This document shows positions 44,192 to 55,717 of a DNA stretch of 64,000 nt, piece by piece (within the stretch, counting starts at the first letter, position 1; every line of letters starts with the position of its first letter). This stretch comes from Anaspis maculata (taxonomy: Eukaryota > Arthropoda > Insecta > Coleoptera > Scraptiidae). A program made the position numbers and the translations under genes. The stretch covers positions 63,485,416-63,549,415 of the forward strand of contig OX421966.1 in assembly GCA_949128115.1 (NCBI GenBank). Direction: 5' to 3'. The notes below the pieces were generated by a model. It saw nothing but the letters and a program-made list of their open reading frames with translations. It did no database searches and was not told the DNA's origin.

Positions 44192-45899
44192 TAAACCCAT
44201 TTGTTAGGCATATAGTTACATAAATTAATAAATACACGTAGGTACCAAGCCATAATAATAGGTACAAACTCAAAAAAATTTCCTCACATTTTTAATTTTT
44301 CAAAGAATTACATAGAATATGACCTTAAAAGAACAAACTAACTGATTTTGTGAAAAAATCTCAATAAAGGACCAGAACAAAATATAAGAAAATACAAAAG
44401 CTTTTCCCTATACTGGCGTCCCAGTTCGATAGAAACTGTCTCCCGTCGTGTAGATGGCATAATAATCCATGTCAATCTAAAAACAGAACGAAGAATATCA
44501 ATTTGGTTTTGCGCGTTTATGCGTTTTCTGAAAATGGAAGTGATACTTGGGTATGAAAATTTCACTTTTTATGATTATAAAAATAGACTTTAGGTACACG
44601 CTAGGTGTCTAAGAATAATAAATATTTTATTACCACTTGGGTACCTACCAGTTTGTATCTGGTAGGCGTTTGATGAAAAGGCCATCTGTTAAAGATTTCC
44701 GCCCTTGTGTCCATTTTCCTGATCTCATCTATGCGAAATTGTCAGCACGCCTTCCAGTAACTATCAAGCTTATTGGTTGACAGCTTATAGAATTTCGAAG
44801 ACCTGGTAGCAATTCGGCGTCTTCATCTGGAACTGGAAAAAGAAATTATTATTATTTATTACCGGAATGAAAGTGAACATTGTAACCATACCAAATTGTT
44901 TTTCTGGTCAAGAAATTTTCTTGGATGTTTGTTTCGATTTTGGCTCATCAACTCAATATGCTTCTCTATGGGTTTTTTGAAAATACTTCTCAAGTTACAG
45001 TATTTCACATGCAACTTCCCTCGTTTACTCGTTCGCTGTAGTATTCCTAAAAAGACAAAATACATGAATAATTATGTAAATGGGCTCAGAGTGCAAAATT
45101 TACCAGTTTTTCAGTAGGAAACTTCCCCTTGCCAAGCCTTTTGCTGAGTTCTATTGATGTATCAAACCCAAATTCGACTGTGCAATAATCAGACTCTTGA
45201 ATTCGTTGGTGAATATAACGGTGAACAAAATAGGGCCACCTACCTTATCAAAACAAAGAAATCAGCAACCAACACGTTTCAACAGTTCTAGCTTGTAGTG
45301 TAGCCATGCACTTCGCTCAGGACAGAACAACGGCTGATGCAGAAAACAACTTTTGAAAATGAGGAAAGTGGTGTGTTCTGCACCGTGCGCATGCGCTTCA
45401 GAGATTCGATACATTAGTATAATGTATGTTCCATTGTATTGATGCCGAATCATCACTCAATGAAATTGTTCATTATTATAGTGAACATTGATTCAGAATC
45501 ACGGATTGGATTAATGTATCAAATCATTATTACTATGTATTGCGATGTCAATGAATCCCATCATTGAAAATTCGGTATGATTGTCATTATATCAATAAAT
45601 GTTGTTCTTGATATAAATGAACTTCTCAGCATAATTTAATGAATGGCGCATTCATTGTTTAATGAGGCTCCGTACATTGTATACATGATCATTGGTTATA
45701 AACGAATGATTTATCACACTTCACTATACATAACATACATGAAAATTTCATTGAATTAATGAAAGTGAAGTCGATGAAAGCTGTTCATTGAAGCTATGAT
45801 CAATAATTTTTTGAAAGAAAACTCGAACATGAGCGCGTAGCTCCTAAACGCGCACCTCTGAATGCGCTTTTAAAACGTACGAAATATAAAACATAACTT
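44192..45899. other. Intergenic, no gene recognised
   Basis: Short frames on both strands with no recognisable domain. Positions 45430-45800 are rich in ATTCATTGA / TCAATGAAT words like those at 40915-42200. Confidence 0.45.
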
Positions 45900-46367
45900 G
45901 AATAAACACAATTGTTTCAGAGGTACCTATCTGATAATGAACTCGGCAGCAGGCTGTTTACACTACGGAGGATAAACGTGCAGCGGAGTATCTTTGGCAA
46001 CGCTTATCAATAGAAGTCCAAAGAGGAAACGCTGCTGCTTTAGTTAGCACTTTTCCTAATTACTCAACTGCCGAAGACTTTTTACCATGATATACTAAAT
46101 GTTTTTATTCTTTATTATTATTATTATACACATGTTTCATCTTTCACAACAATAAAGAAAGCCTAATTATAAAATACGATAGATATTTAATAATTATGAA
46201 ATACAATTTTCATCAATTGAAATCTTCTCAGAAGTATTACAAATGACATTCTTTGCAAGCATTTTATAAAAAAAGATATACTTCACACAAGAAACTTTTA
46301 AGATGGGTGGAACTGCAATAATTACGAGTACCTATTATCCAAATTTTGTCGGCACGATTTTCAAATT

Positions 46368-47726
46368 TCACAGTGCTGGACATGAATTCTTCAGATTTAT
46401 TTCCATTTTGATCGTGGACGCTGTCGAATCTTCCAGTCGTATTGTCGCTCTCTGTTCTTCTTGTTCTTCTCCATTTTCCCACGACGTTGATGGTGCTTCT
46501 ACATTGCAGGGGATTCCATTCAAGTTTTCTACGTCAAAAGAGTCGCCATGCACAACACTAACACCAGATTTTTCAAATTCTTGATAAGTTACAGCCAGCA
46601 CTCTGCACGTCCAACTGTTGTGACTGAACGATATTTCACGTAAATTTTGAGAACGAAGCTTTACGTCTTCAAAATTCGAATCGATGTTATTGTGGTCGAT
46701 GTAAAGCCTAACGAGCCCAACAAGCGGACTCACTTCGAGTAGAATGCTGGTCAGTTGGTTGTGTTGCACATACAAATTTTGTAAATGGATCAGTTTGCTG
46801 AAAGTCCCAAATCGAAAATGTGTAATGTGGTTGTAAGATAAATCCAAAGTGGTTAGTTGGTTCGAATTTCGAAAGGAATCTATTGGAACGGAACTCAAAC
46901 TGGTGTTCTCCAAATATAGCTCGCGTAATTCGACCATCCCTTTGAAGGGATTTTTTTCCAGAACTGATACCGGATTATGGCTTATATTTAAAATTTCCAT
47001 TTTCGTACCAAACTCTGATGTTGTCCAGTTTTGTATGAAGTTTCGAGAAAAATCTGCGATTTCAACACTTGGAAATTTGGAAAAGTCGACGGTTTCCACT
47101 CGACTGCAAGATATGTTCAGTTTGATTAGTTCCTTGTCCGCAAAATCGTATTTGAATTCTCTGATCGACGTGTTGCTCAAGTATAGCGTTTGTAAATTCG
47201 TCAAGCTGGACTTGCTGAAATTTTCGAGCACTTCAATTGGATTACCAGAAAGATCCAAGTGTGTGAATTTTCTCAATGAGTCGAACATTGCAACGTTAAT
47301 CTTGGTCACGTTATTGTTTCTTAAACTCAGGAGTGCCAAATCTGAGTTATTTTTGAATGTATCATCGAAAATTTTTGTGATTTCATTTTTATCTAGATAC
47401 ACATCTTTCAGTTCGTCTAAATTGCCGAAGGCTCCGAGTTGTACGGCTCCAATATGATTGTCCTCTAAGAATAATCTTTTAATATCCGGAAATTGTGTGA
47501 AAAAATTTGCCGGGAATGTTGGGAGGCTTGAGTTTGTAATTGTAAACTCATTTCCATAATATCCACCAGGCGCTGGATAACCATCGTTTTTCAAGTCGGT
47601 TTGTGGTGATATTTCAGAGCAATTTATTGCCCAACCAACTTTATCATATTCTTTAACAGAACAAGTTGTCTCAATTTGTGGCCACAACCAAGCAAACCAC
47701 ACACACAAAAAAACAACCCTGTCCAT
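46368..47726 (-). CDS. LRR protein paralogue B, frameshifted before the membrane span
   Basis: 452 residues. The same signal peptide, cap and about 13 LRRs as the gene at 28073-29806, with most residues identical, and NSWTCRVL lacking one proline. After EEQEEQ the frame departs from the paralogue and ends SCPAL-stop. The paralogous stalk continues in another frame (GRFDSVHDQNGNKSEEF, to about 46330), then a second indel near 46325 returns to the first frame, where VLVIIAV...YIFFYKMLAKNV still resembles the membrane span and tail. As it stands the product would be secreted or is a pseudogene. The stalk has one unit where paralogue A has two. Confidence 0.8.
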   Translation of the reverse strand: MDRVVFLCVWFAWLWPQIETTCSVKEYDKVGWAINCSEISPQTDLKNDGYPAPGGYYGNEFTITNSSLPTFPANFFTQFPDIKRLFLEDNHIGAVQLGAFGNLDELKDVYLDKNEITKIFDDTFKNNSDLALLSLRNNNVTKINVAMFDSLRKFTHLDLSGNPIEVLENFSKSSLTNLQTLYLSNTSIREFKYDFADKELIKLNISCSRVETVDFSKFPSVEIADFSRNFIQNWTTSEFGTKMEILNISHNPVSVLEKNPFKGMVELRELYLENTSLSSVPIDSFRNSNQLTTLDLSYNHITHFRFGTFSKLIHLQNLYVQHNQLTSILLEVSPLVGLVRLYIDHNNIDSNFEDVKLRSQNLREISFSHNSWTCRVLAVTYQEFEKSGVSVVHGDSFDVENLNGIPCNVEAPSTSWENGEEQEEQRATIRLEDSTASTIKMEINLKNSCPAL

Positions 47727-47736
47727 GTCAACAAAT

Positions 47737-47796
47737 CTGAAAAGAAATACTCGATTATTTTCAGTTTTTCACCACTCACTAAAATTCTGTTTTTAC
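47737..47796 (-). other. 5'-UTR intron of LRR paralogue B
   Basis: 60 nt, donor CCAG|GTAAAAAC, acceptor TTTCTTTTCAG, same place as in paralogue A. Its preservation suggests the duplication was at the DNA level, not by reverse transcription. Confidence 0.65.
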
Positions 47797-47941
47797 CTGG
47801 AGTCTAATAGAACTTATTTGAATAAAGAAAAAAGTCCGACCACTTCCCCCAGTGTGTTGGAATCAACTGATGTGTTTGGTTTCGAGTGTATAGTTCGAAT
47901 AATCACATTTCACGGAATACGATAACTTGACGCTCTCTATA

Positions 47942-48540
47942 CGGGGGATTCACGTACGATACGGCGATAAAGGACATCACCTTGAACAAAAAATTTTTGA
48001 CCAAAAAGCGTCACAGTTCCATACAACGGTTATATTTTTCAAGTCCGGTCCTGTTTTTTTTTTGTCTCTCTTTCAACTGTTGGGCAGCAGATTGATGCAA
48101 GAATTTTTTTTTAACTATCTTTGGTGTCTTCTTGTGCTGTTCAAGTCAACAGTGGGTCCCCATCCTTTGGTATATCCAAGTGTCGTTTGTTGCTCCCTTG
48201 TGTTTTCAGTAGCTTTTGGAACTCCTTTATGCTCATCCCTTGGACGTATTTTTGCTAACTCTCTTACGTGCGGCTCCTTTGTGTGGTTTGATAATGAAAG
48301 CATCGTCTCGTGGTGTCCTCCTGCCGTTTAAAGCACTGATGGGGTCCCCACTTGTGATCTTTTTGTAGCTATCAGATTTTGCCGTTTCTGGTCAAAGAGG
48401 CGCCCTTGTATCTTATGGGTTTGATTGAAGCCCATCGGCCCCTGGAGTCTGCAGGTGTCTCTTAAGCCCCATTCAGCCATTTTTCTCAATGTCCTCTATC
48501 TAGCATTAAGCGGTGTCGCATTGTTTGTGAATCACCTTGT
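47942..48540. mobile_element. TA-flanked terminal-repeat element, copy B
   Basis: CGGGGGATTCACGTACGATA ... ATTGTTTGTGAATCACCTTG, TA at 47940-47941 and 48541-48542; same element as 30023-30624. Confidence 0.65.
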
Positions 48541-48679
48541 ATAATATAATACAAGGGGGCAGTGCTGACTAATAGACAATGCAAATAGAGAACTATCTGA
48601 GGAATTATCTGCAATTTCATATCACTGTGATGCTGATCTGTGATGACTGTGATGCGAAAAATAGTAAAAAAATCAGCAA

Positions 48680-50275
48680 AACCTCGGAATAAATATGGAC
48701 GTCATGAAAATTTGATATTTTGTTCAGAATTGAGTGCTCTACAACATATCCAAAATCGCCAAAAATCGCACCCGGGGGTTTTGAGTTATTGGAGGGGGGG
48801 TGAAAAATTGCAGGTAAAAATGGAGGGGATGGAACTCGTCTATCCATTGGACGCTAATACATTATAGTTCGACGTATCATATCCCCTTGATACCATTTTG
48901 GCACAAAAGTGTCCATCATTGTTGAAGGGGAGTAGTGGGGGGGGCGAAGCTCTGCTAGGTGGTCAATTTTGTTTTTCTGGTCATGTAGAACCGATCACGA
49001 CAAGTTTGGTATCTTTTCCTTCTACATTTAATCTCCAGAACTCGTATCCGATGTGTCAATTCGGATGAAAACAAGTTTGAACAAGTTAACTTGAGAAAAC
49101 TTGTTTTCTCTTTGACAATTTTGACGAATTTTTTTTTTACTGTTGGAGGTGTTCATTTTCAGATAATTTTCAGGGACCATTAAATTGAAGTGTATTCTCC
49201 ACAAAAATCATCCACTCGATGTATAATTTTGTTTCTCGAGTTTAAAAAATCGATTTGAACTTGAGCCGGCGCGGCGCGTCGTCTACTACTGACCAGAACA
49301 CTACAGCATGCACCTTTAAATGAAAACACCTCATACTATTGAAGAAATAACAAGTCATCTTTGAAAATTGGAGGATCTGTGCAGATTTTAATTCTCAATA
49401 ACATGAACAAAATCGCCATGAATCGCAATGCAGGATTTTGAGTTATTCGAGGAGGAGGATAACACTTCGACAGGATTCATACTCTTTGAACTGTTACCTC
49501 CCCCCTTAAATAACTCAGAACCCTGCAGTGCGATTTATGACGATTTTGTTTATGTAATAGGGAATTCAATTCTCCACAGATCCTCCAATTTTCAAAGATG
49601 AGTTGTTATTTCTTCAATAGTTTGAGGTGTTTTCATTTAAAGGTGCACGCTGTAGTGTTCTAGTCAGTAGTAGACGACGCGCCGCGCCGGCTCAAGTTCA
49701 AATTGATTTTTTCAACTCGAGAGACAAAATTATACATCGAGTGGTTGATTTTTGTGGAGAATACACTCCAATTTAATGGTCCATGAGAATTATCTAAAAA
49801 TGAACGCCTCCAACAGTAAAAATAAAACGTCAAAATTGTCAAAGAAAAAACAAGTTTTCTCAAGTTAACTTGTTCAAACTTGTTTTCATCCGAATTTACA
49901 CATCGAATATGAGTTCAGGAGATTGAATTTAGTCGGAAAAGATACCAAACTTGTCGTGATCGGTTCTACATGGCCAGAAAAACAAAATGGACCACCTAGC
50001 AGAGCTTCGCCCCCCCACTACTCCCCTTCAACAATTATGGACACTTTTTGTGCCAAAATAGTATCAATGAGATATGATACGTCGATCTATAATGTATTCG
50101 CATCCAATGGATTGAGGGGTTCCATCCCCTCCATTTTTACCTGGAATTTTTCACCCCCCCCTCCAATACCTCAAAACCCCCGGGTGCGATTTTTGGCAAT
50201 TTTGGATATGTTGTAGAGCACTTAATTCTGAACAAAATATCAAATTTCCAGGACGTCCATATTTTTTCCGAGGTT
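48680..50275. mobile_element. Foldback inserted in duplication copy B
   Basis: ACCTCGGAATAAATATGGAC at the left is mirrored by GTCCATATTTTTTCCGAGGT at the right; arms of about 790 bp pair through GGTGCGATTTTTGG-type blocks, GGCGCGGCGCGTCGTCTACT and its mirror, to a centre near 49475. Absent from copy A between 30700 and 30770. The exact junction is blurred because flanking text also differs. Confidence 0.8.
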
Positions 50276-50385
50276 GAAATCTATCTTTCTTGTACTAGAA
50301 GTTTTATACAGAGCAAAATGCTAATCTATAGATTAAACTGCAATCTCGTAACTTTTTCAGATAATACTCAGCCTACTCCTTCAAT

Positions 50386-50672
50386 GGGGCCTTGCAATTG
50401 AAAAACTCAACGTGAGGTCGCCACTACTGTAGGGGGTGCCTACTTCAATAAAGCGACCGTAACGACGCGAAAAACAGGGGAGTTTGAGTAGTTTGACCAG
50501 TAACTTACAGTGACTGGAGACGTCAAGCAAGAAACAGAGGTTATCCAAATTTCAAATCAAGACATAAAATGACGGACGTCGGTCGCTGAAGCGTCAACGC
50601 CGTCAAAATCGTTGAATTTGCCCCCAACGGTCGTGGCGCCCTCGGTGTGTAAAAGTGGCAGTGCAAGGCCCC
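50386..50672. mobile_element. 287-bp MITE with empty site in copy A
   Basis: GGGGCCTTGCA and TGCAAGGCCCC bound the insert. The flanks TTCAAT / ATTGATAAC fuse to TTCAATTGAT, which is what copy A has at 30857. One reading is a 2-bp AT duplication; the other is no duplication. A minus-strand frame across it (50557-50757) runs into the flank and is not a gene. Confidence 0.8.
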
Positions 50673-50869
50673 ATTGATAACAATTATTGTTTCCATCAAG
50701 TTCTAGCTCATTGACAAAATCACTTTTATGATTTACACACTGTGTACGTACACCCATTTATTGGTAAACAATACAAATCGAGTATAAATAAATAAAACAT
50801 TGTGAAAAGGTAACTGTAAAAATAACAGAAAAACTTTGTGAAAAATGAAATAGAAAAATGTGCTGTATA

Positions 50870-51735
50870 CCGGGTGATCATTTGAAAACTATCCACTTGC
50901 AATATCTCCCGATTCCTGGTGCAAATGTCTTTGAGCAAAAACAGGTCGATTTTTATATCGAGGAAGACATCTAAAACATACATTGGAGAATTTATATCTT
51001 AAGCCCCCTCGCCCCCACTAATCCCAACTTTGAAATTTCAAATGACACTACCTACCTTGCGATACATCAAATTGAAGAGAATTGAATTTTCTTTCTAAAA
51101 AAAAATATTTTTAAATTTTTCAACCCCACCCCCTGTTCTTCCTAAAATTCTCTGAGTGTCCAAGTTAATATTCTTGACCTCCATTTCCCTTCAATACATT
51201 AAACGTCATCCTGCACAGCATCGAAAGAGAAAAATTTCTATAAAAAAAGTGCACCCAAATGTACCCCTTCGCTCCCTTCACCTGACCTCAAAAATTTAAA
51301 ATGTCAATACCCACTTTGTAATACATCAAATTGAAGAAAATTGAATTCTCTTCCTGAAAAAGATTTTTTCACAATTTTCAAAGCTCCCATCTCCCCCCTA
51401 GAATACTCTAAATAGCCAATTTATTGGGGGAGGGGTAGAAAATTTCAGAAAAATTCTTTTCGAAAAGAGAATTCAATTCCCTTTAATTTGATGTATCACA
51501 AAGTAGGTGGTGTTCTGTTAAATTTGGGAGTTGAGGTGAGGGAGAGCAAAGGGGGGAATTTGGGTAGCACTTTTTCCACCAAAAATTTTCTTCTTCGATG
51601 CTATCTAGGATGACGCCGACTAAATTGAGAAAAAAATGAGGGGTCCAGAATATAAAATGGGACAGTCAGAGAATTTTTAGGGAAAACGGGGTGGGATCAA
51701 AAATTTTGGAAATATTTTTTTCAGAAAGAAAATTC
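50870..51735. mobile_element. Truncated copy of the 26170-27249 foldback
   Basis: Starts TA|CCGGGTGATCATTTGAAAAC exactly as the full copy, passes the centre, and stops about 200 bp short of the expected second terminus at 51735. It lies in the 3' part of the minus-strand retrotransposon. Confidence 0.8.
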
Positions 51736-51872
51736 AATAATGAAGGATTTTCTCTTGGGGTATATTTTTGGACACAAACAAGAAAAATTCTAGGTATTTG
51801 CCGACGTTTCGATTTAATTAAAATCTTTTTCAAGGCTCATGACCTATTGACTTGAAATAATTATTGAATGAA

Positions 51873-53644
51873 TTATAACTGACATTTTGACCAGTTGAGG
51901 TCTAAGCCATATAATATGTCCTTCGGGTGAATAATTTTCCGTTGATCCTGCATAGCCGATTCCGAGGTTCCACCAAGATTGGCATCATCCAGATACCACA
52001 AATTGAGTGATGACGTCAGGCTCTCCACAAGTGGGAAAAGTGAAATACAGAAACTAAGAGGGCCAAGTGGGTGCCCTTGTTGGACACCCCATGATGAATC
52101 AAGAATTTGGTCATTGAATCTTAGCTGTGATGACATTCCATGATTATGATTGAAAGTAAGAATAATAATCGGGAATAAAGTCTTTAACTGCCTGCAGCAG
52201 TTGAACACGACTGATACAATTGAAGGAATTACTAAAATCGAGTTTCAGTAACACATGACAGTCGTTACTGTTGTATCGTTAATCTGAGAAAAATCGTGTT
52301 GCGTGTACCATAGCCTCGGCTCCTCCTTGTGTGCCGTATCCTAGTTGATATGGTCGTAATTTTTCACCAATTGATGCTTGTACACGGTTACTGATGATCT
52401 TACCAGCAATTCTTCTTATGGTGTTTCCAACTGCTATTGGGCATATTCTTCCGTCTTTTTTAAGTAAAGCAAACAATGATGCACCATAAAGTCTACTGCA
52501 TACATTTACACAAACATTTCCTCGTAACATCAGCTCTGAAATGTTTACTATAGCATCAAGCAAGCGGTTTCCAGATTCATTTGAGGCGGCGCGGCGGTGA
52601 GATCCTTCAGGTGTTGAGGCCGCAGACCATCCCAGGCTCCAGCAGAACCATTTGGAAAAGACTTTATTGCCGATAAGACTTCCTCTCTTGAGACACTATG
52701 AGAGATTGCAGGATGGATAGAAATGGACGATGGATCTTGATAGGTTGTGTTTTTCTGGGACAGTAGGATGTTTTGACCGTAAAATTTCCAAGGTGTCATA
52801 ATAATTAGGAGCAATTGAATCTTCTGATAACAACAACCGAACGGCGCCTCTCACATCTCCGTCTGCTAATTCAGCTTCAACTCGTCTTCGTATTGTGTCA
52901 GTATCATTAAACACTTTGGATGTTGAAAGTCTGAGTAAACTTGACTGTGTCGATTGTATCAATTCTTCAAACTTCTGCAAACCTCTTCTCACGAACGATG
53001 TCAAAGACTCTTTGCGATCAGATTTACTGGGTAAACCAGAAACCATGGAAGGGAACAGGAACAGTCGATCCCAGAATGCCACATCATTTTTTCTTACACA
53101 ATTCTCCAACACACCCGCAGTGTTGAGACCCAGCAACCTGTTCCCTCGCACTCTTTGGAACCCTATGCATAACATGTACAATAACCTGCTCTGAAGATTT
53201 GTTATCATCTAGTATAGATTTGGATCCAACAGTAAATTTGGGTGTTTTTCCTAGAAGTCTTGCAGCTGTGTTCATTTTGCATTTATTACTATTCTTATGG
53301 ATTCCAAATCCCCGTGATGTTTTGAAAATCTGCCCGCAACTCAAACATTCTGGTGTTTCAAATATTGACGATTTCTTTTTTGGACTCTGGACGTTGTTTT
53401 GAACTGGAATGGGGCTCACATCTGTACATGGAATTTGGCTGCAAGGGCTGGAACTTAGATCTCCTTTCCGTTTGACATTTGACGAAATTTCTTTCTTGTA
53501 GACGATGGACGGTCTTGCATCTTTTTTGTCGTCATATGTAATTCTCCATGCTGCTGTTTGTACTTTGAAAAGCCCGCTATCAGGGTACTTCGTGGGCAAA
53601 TAACTATCCGAATCGGAGCCGGAGTCAGACGTTGACAGTGGCAT
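51873..53644 (-). pseudogene. Zinc-finger reverse transcriptase ORF (R2-clade-like), broken
   Basis: ATG at 53644. About residue 100 has CLSCGQIFKTSRGFGIHKNS plus NKC: a C-x2-C-x12-H-x5-C finger like the N-terminal finger of R2-type elements. In shifting frames follow GAWDGLRPQHLKDL, FALLKKDGRICPIAVGNTIR, YQLGYGTQGGAEAMVHATRF, then GVQQGHPLGPL (usual QGDPLGP has D) and the catalytic WYLDDANLGG. At least four frameshifts (near 53190, 52750, 52555, 52240). No endonuclease was recognised. R2-like is the best guess; other zinc-finger LINE clades are possible. It is not in rDNA. Confidence 0.75.
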
Positions 53645-53657
53645 GACATTTTATTTT

Positions 53658-54628
53658 GGTAACAGTTCCGTATGCGGTGAAACGCCAAAAATTCGGTTTT
53701 TTTCGGGAAAAAAGACTCTAACAGATAGATTTCACTCCAAAGAAGACGATTCCGCTGTCGGAGCCGGGTTTTTTCAACTATTTCTTCTGATTTTCTAACC
53801 TCAAAAGTTTCACTGCATACGGAACAATTACCGCGGGGATATTATTCCGTATACGGTGAAACACCAAAAAGGCAACAATTTTGGTGGGAAATGACACTCA
53901 TAGTTAGATTTCACTTTAAAGAACGTGATACCAATGTCGAAAAGATGCATTTCTCAACAAGTTTTTTTTTTAGTTTAAACGTTCACTTTTAAAAACTCAT
54001 AATAATTACCCCGCGCCGCCACTGAATATGTGTCGTATGTCAACAAAACAAAAGCAGAATCAAGGCAACTCCAACTCCCTACCCACTGGCGCAGGTCTAA
54101 AAAGAAGGAGCATACTTGAGACGACGGGGAGAGTTCAACAAAAATAATGAATTCTTGTTCAATATAACAATAAGAGACCATTTATCACATAATTCACGAA
54201 TTTTTTTGCAATTTCAGCCGTTCTGTCAACTATCATCTGTCAGACTTTGACGTATGGCCTCGCGTAAAACAGTGGCGCACTATTTAACAGATTTCATAAC
54301 TTATAAAATGAAATTCGATGGAAAGCGAATGAGAAGTGCCGCTCCGACAACAGAACTGTGTTTTTGAAAGTAAAATCTACAAATGAGTGTCGTTTCCTAC
54401 CAAAATTGATGCATTTTTAGCGTTTCACCGTATACGGAATAATATCCCCGCGGTAATTGTTCCGTATGCGGTGAAACTTTTGAGGTTAGGAAATCAAAAG
54501 AAATAGTTGTAAAAACCCGTCTCCGACAGCGGAATCGTGTTCTTTGGAGTGAAATCTATCTGTTAGAGTCTTTTTTCCTGAAAAAAAAAACGAATTTTTG
54601 GCGTTTCACCGCATACGGAACAATTACC
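53658..54628. mobile_element. Foldback with 8-bp TTTATTTT duplication
   Basis: GGTAACAGTTCCGTATGCGG at the left and CCGCATACGGAACAATTACC at the right, each flanked by TTTATTTT (53650-53657, 54629-54636). Arms pair through repeated TTCCGTATNCGGTGAAAC words, which recur subterminally (near 53845 and 54445). Inserted just 5' of the retrotransposon start codon. The 8-bp duplication fits hAT, but its T-rich sequence makes chance more likely than at other sites. Confidence 0.8.
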
Positions 54629-54745
54629 TTTATTTTATGTATATCAACTGTGTACACTTGTATTAATTTCCTCCTAAGACGTAGACGCAACTTGCGTGTA
54701 GGCAATTTAGCATTGACTATACAAACTTAGCTTTATATCTAAGCT

Positions 54746-55717
54746 TCAAAGGGAGCATATACAAAATTGACTCAATTTTGTGGTAGCTGAGCTGAAGCTG
54801 AGAAGTGTAAGGTGAAGTGTGAGCTTGGTTTCAGTTTCGGTTCAAGTAAAGTGCATACGACAAAGGATAACGGGTTGTCGCGTCGTGCGTGGTGATACCC
54901 TATCAGGGTTGCTTTGACTGCTGGGTAATCTGCTTACTTTTGGTTTTCCCCAGTTACCATGTGTCCTTGTGTCGGAAAATTCATGGCTGCCAGTTTTGAC
55001 TCAACACCTCTTCGTTTCAAATTCACATGTCCTGCTCTGGAACGTCTCTGTTTTCCGCTTTTATTATTGGGACCACCGCCTGCGTTTTTGTGTTAGGTCC
55101 TCAAGAAGTAATACATATAACCACTGACGTCATACAACGCATAATTCTCGTGATTTCAGGCTCATAGAAATTTCAAAGTGTCGGATACAATTTTAGTGGC
55201 AAATAAAAAAATAACTATATCTTGGTGGTTTTATTTATTATTTAACGCCGCCGCCGCACAGTGATCAATTTGCCATTTTTAGGTGGACATTTAAATCAAA
55301 GAGTCCTATTTTTTTATTAAAAAAAAACGTATTATGGGACTACAGCTGAATAGTGACTCTGCTCAATCCAGTAAAAATAAGTCTAATTTGTTAACGGGGA
55401 TCGCAGTTACCAAGCATCAAAGTAAGCGTAAGTAAATAATGCGATAATCAAATTTTTTCAGCGCCATTTGTCACTTGTGTTCCATTTGCTCTGACAAGTT
55501 TCTAGAGGTTTTTCTCAGGGAATTTCTCATTACATCATGGCTACTGGATCTCCAGCTTAGTTTTGAGCTAGATTCCATTTGTTTCTAACACATCTGCACC
55601 TATTTTTGGAATTCTTCTCTACATTCAAAAAACGTACACTCTTTGTAATCGTAGTTCAAATTTCTTTGGAGTGGTAAAAAAATTGCCCCATTTTTTCCAA
55701 GCAAAAAATTACTTAAA
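54746..55717. other. Intergenic, no gene recognised
   Basis: Some CTTGTGT-type words like the degenerate arrays, but no clear repeat ends and no convincing frame. Confidence 0.45.

Larger units (their letters stand above)
50748..54646 (-). mobile_element. Non-LTR retrotransposon with zinc finger, 9-bp target duplication
   Basis: Inserted in copy B between two copies of ACTGTGTAC (50739-50747, 54647-54655); copy A has one (30934-30942). Read on the minus strand it starts within 20 nt of the right junction (ignoring the foldback at 53658-54628), encodes a zinc finger and RT, and ends with an AATAAATGGGTGTAC-like 3' terminus at 50748. Two foldbacks lie inside it. A GAAACGTCGGC word at about 51810 on this strand recalls the hammerhead motif of other retroelements, much decayed. 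Confidence 0.8.
45900..54745. repeat. Segmental duplication, copy B (with insertions)
   Basis: Colinear with 27995-31027: AACACAATTGTTTCAG (45906), the LRR paralogue, the TA-flanked element, the downstream block and ACAAACTTAGC (54721). Relative to copy A it carries extra sequence at about 45930-46160, 48633-50290, 50386-50672 and 50748-54646. Confidence 0.85.

Noticed and set aside
51873..53644. Treating the RT as a functional gene
   Set aside because: At least four frameshifts and an altered QG(D)PLGP residue.
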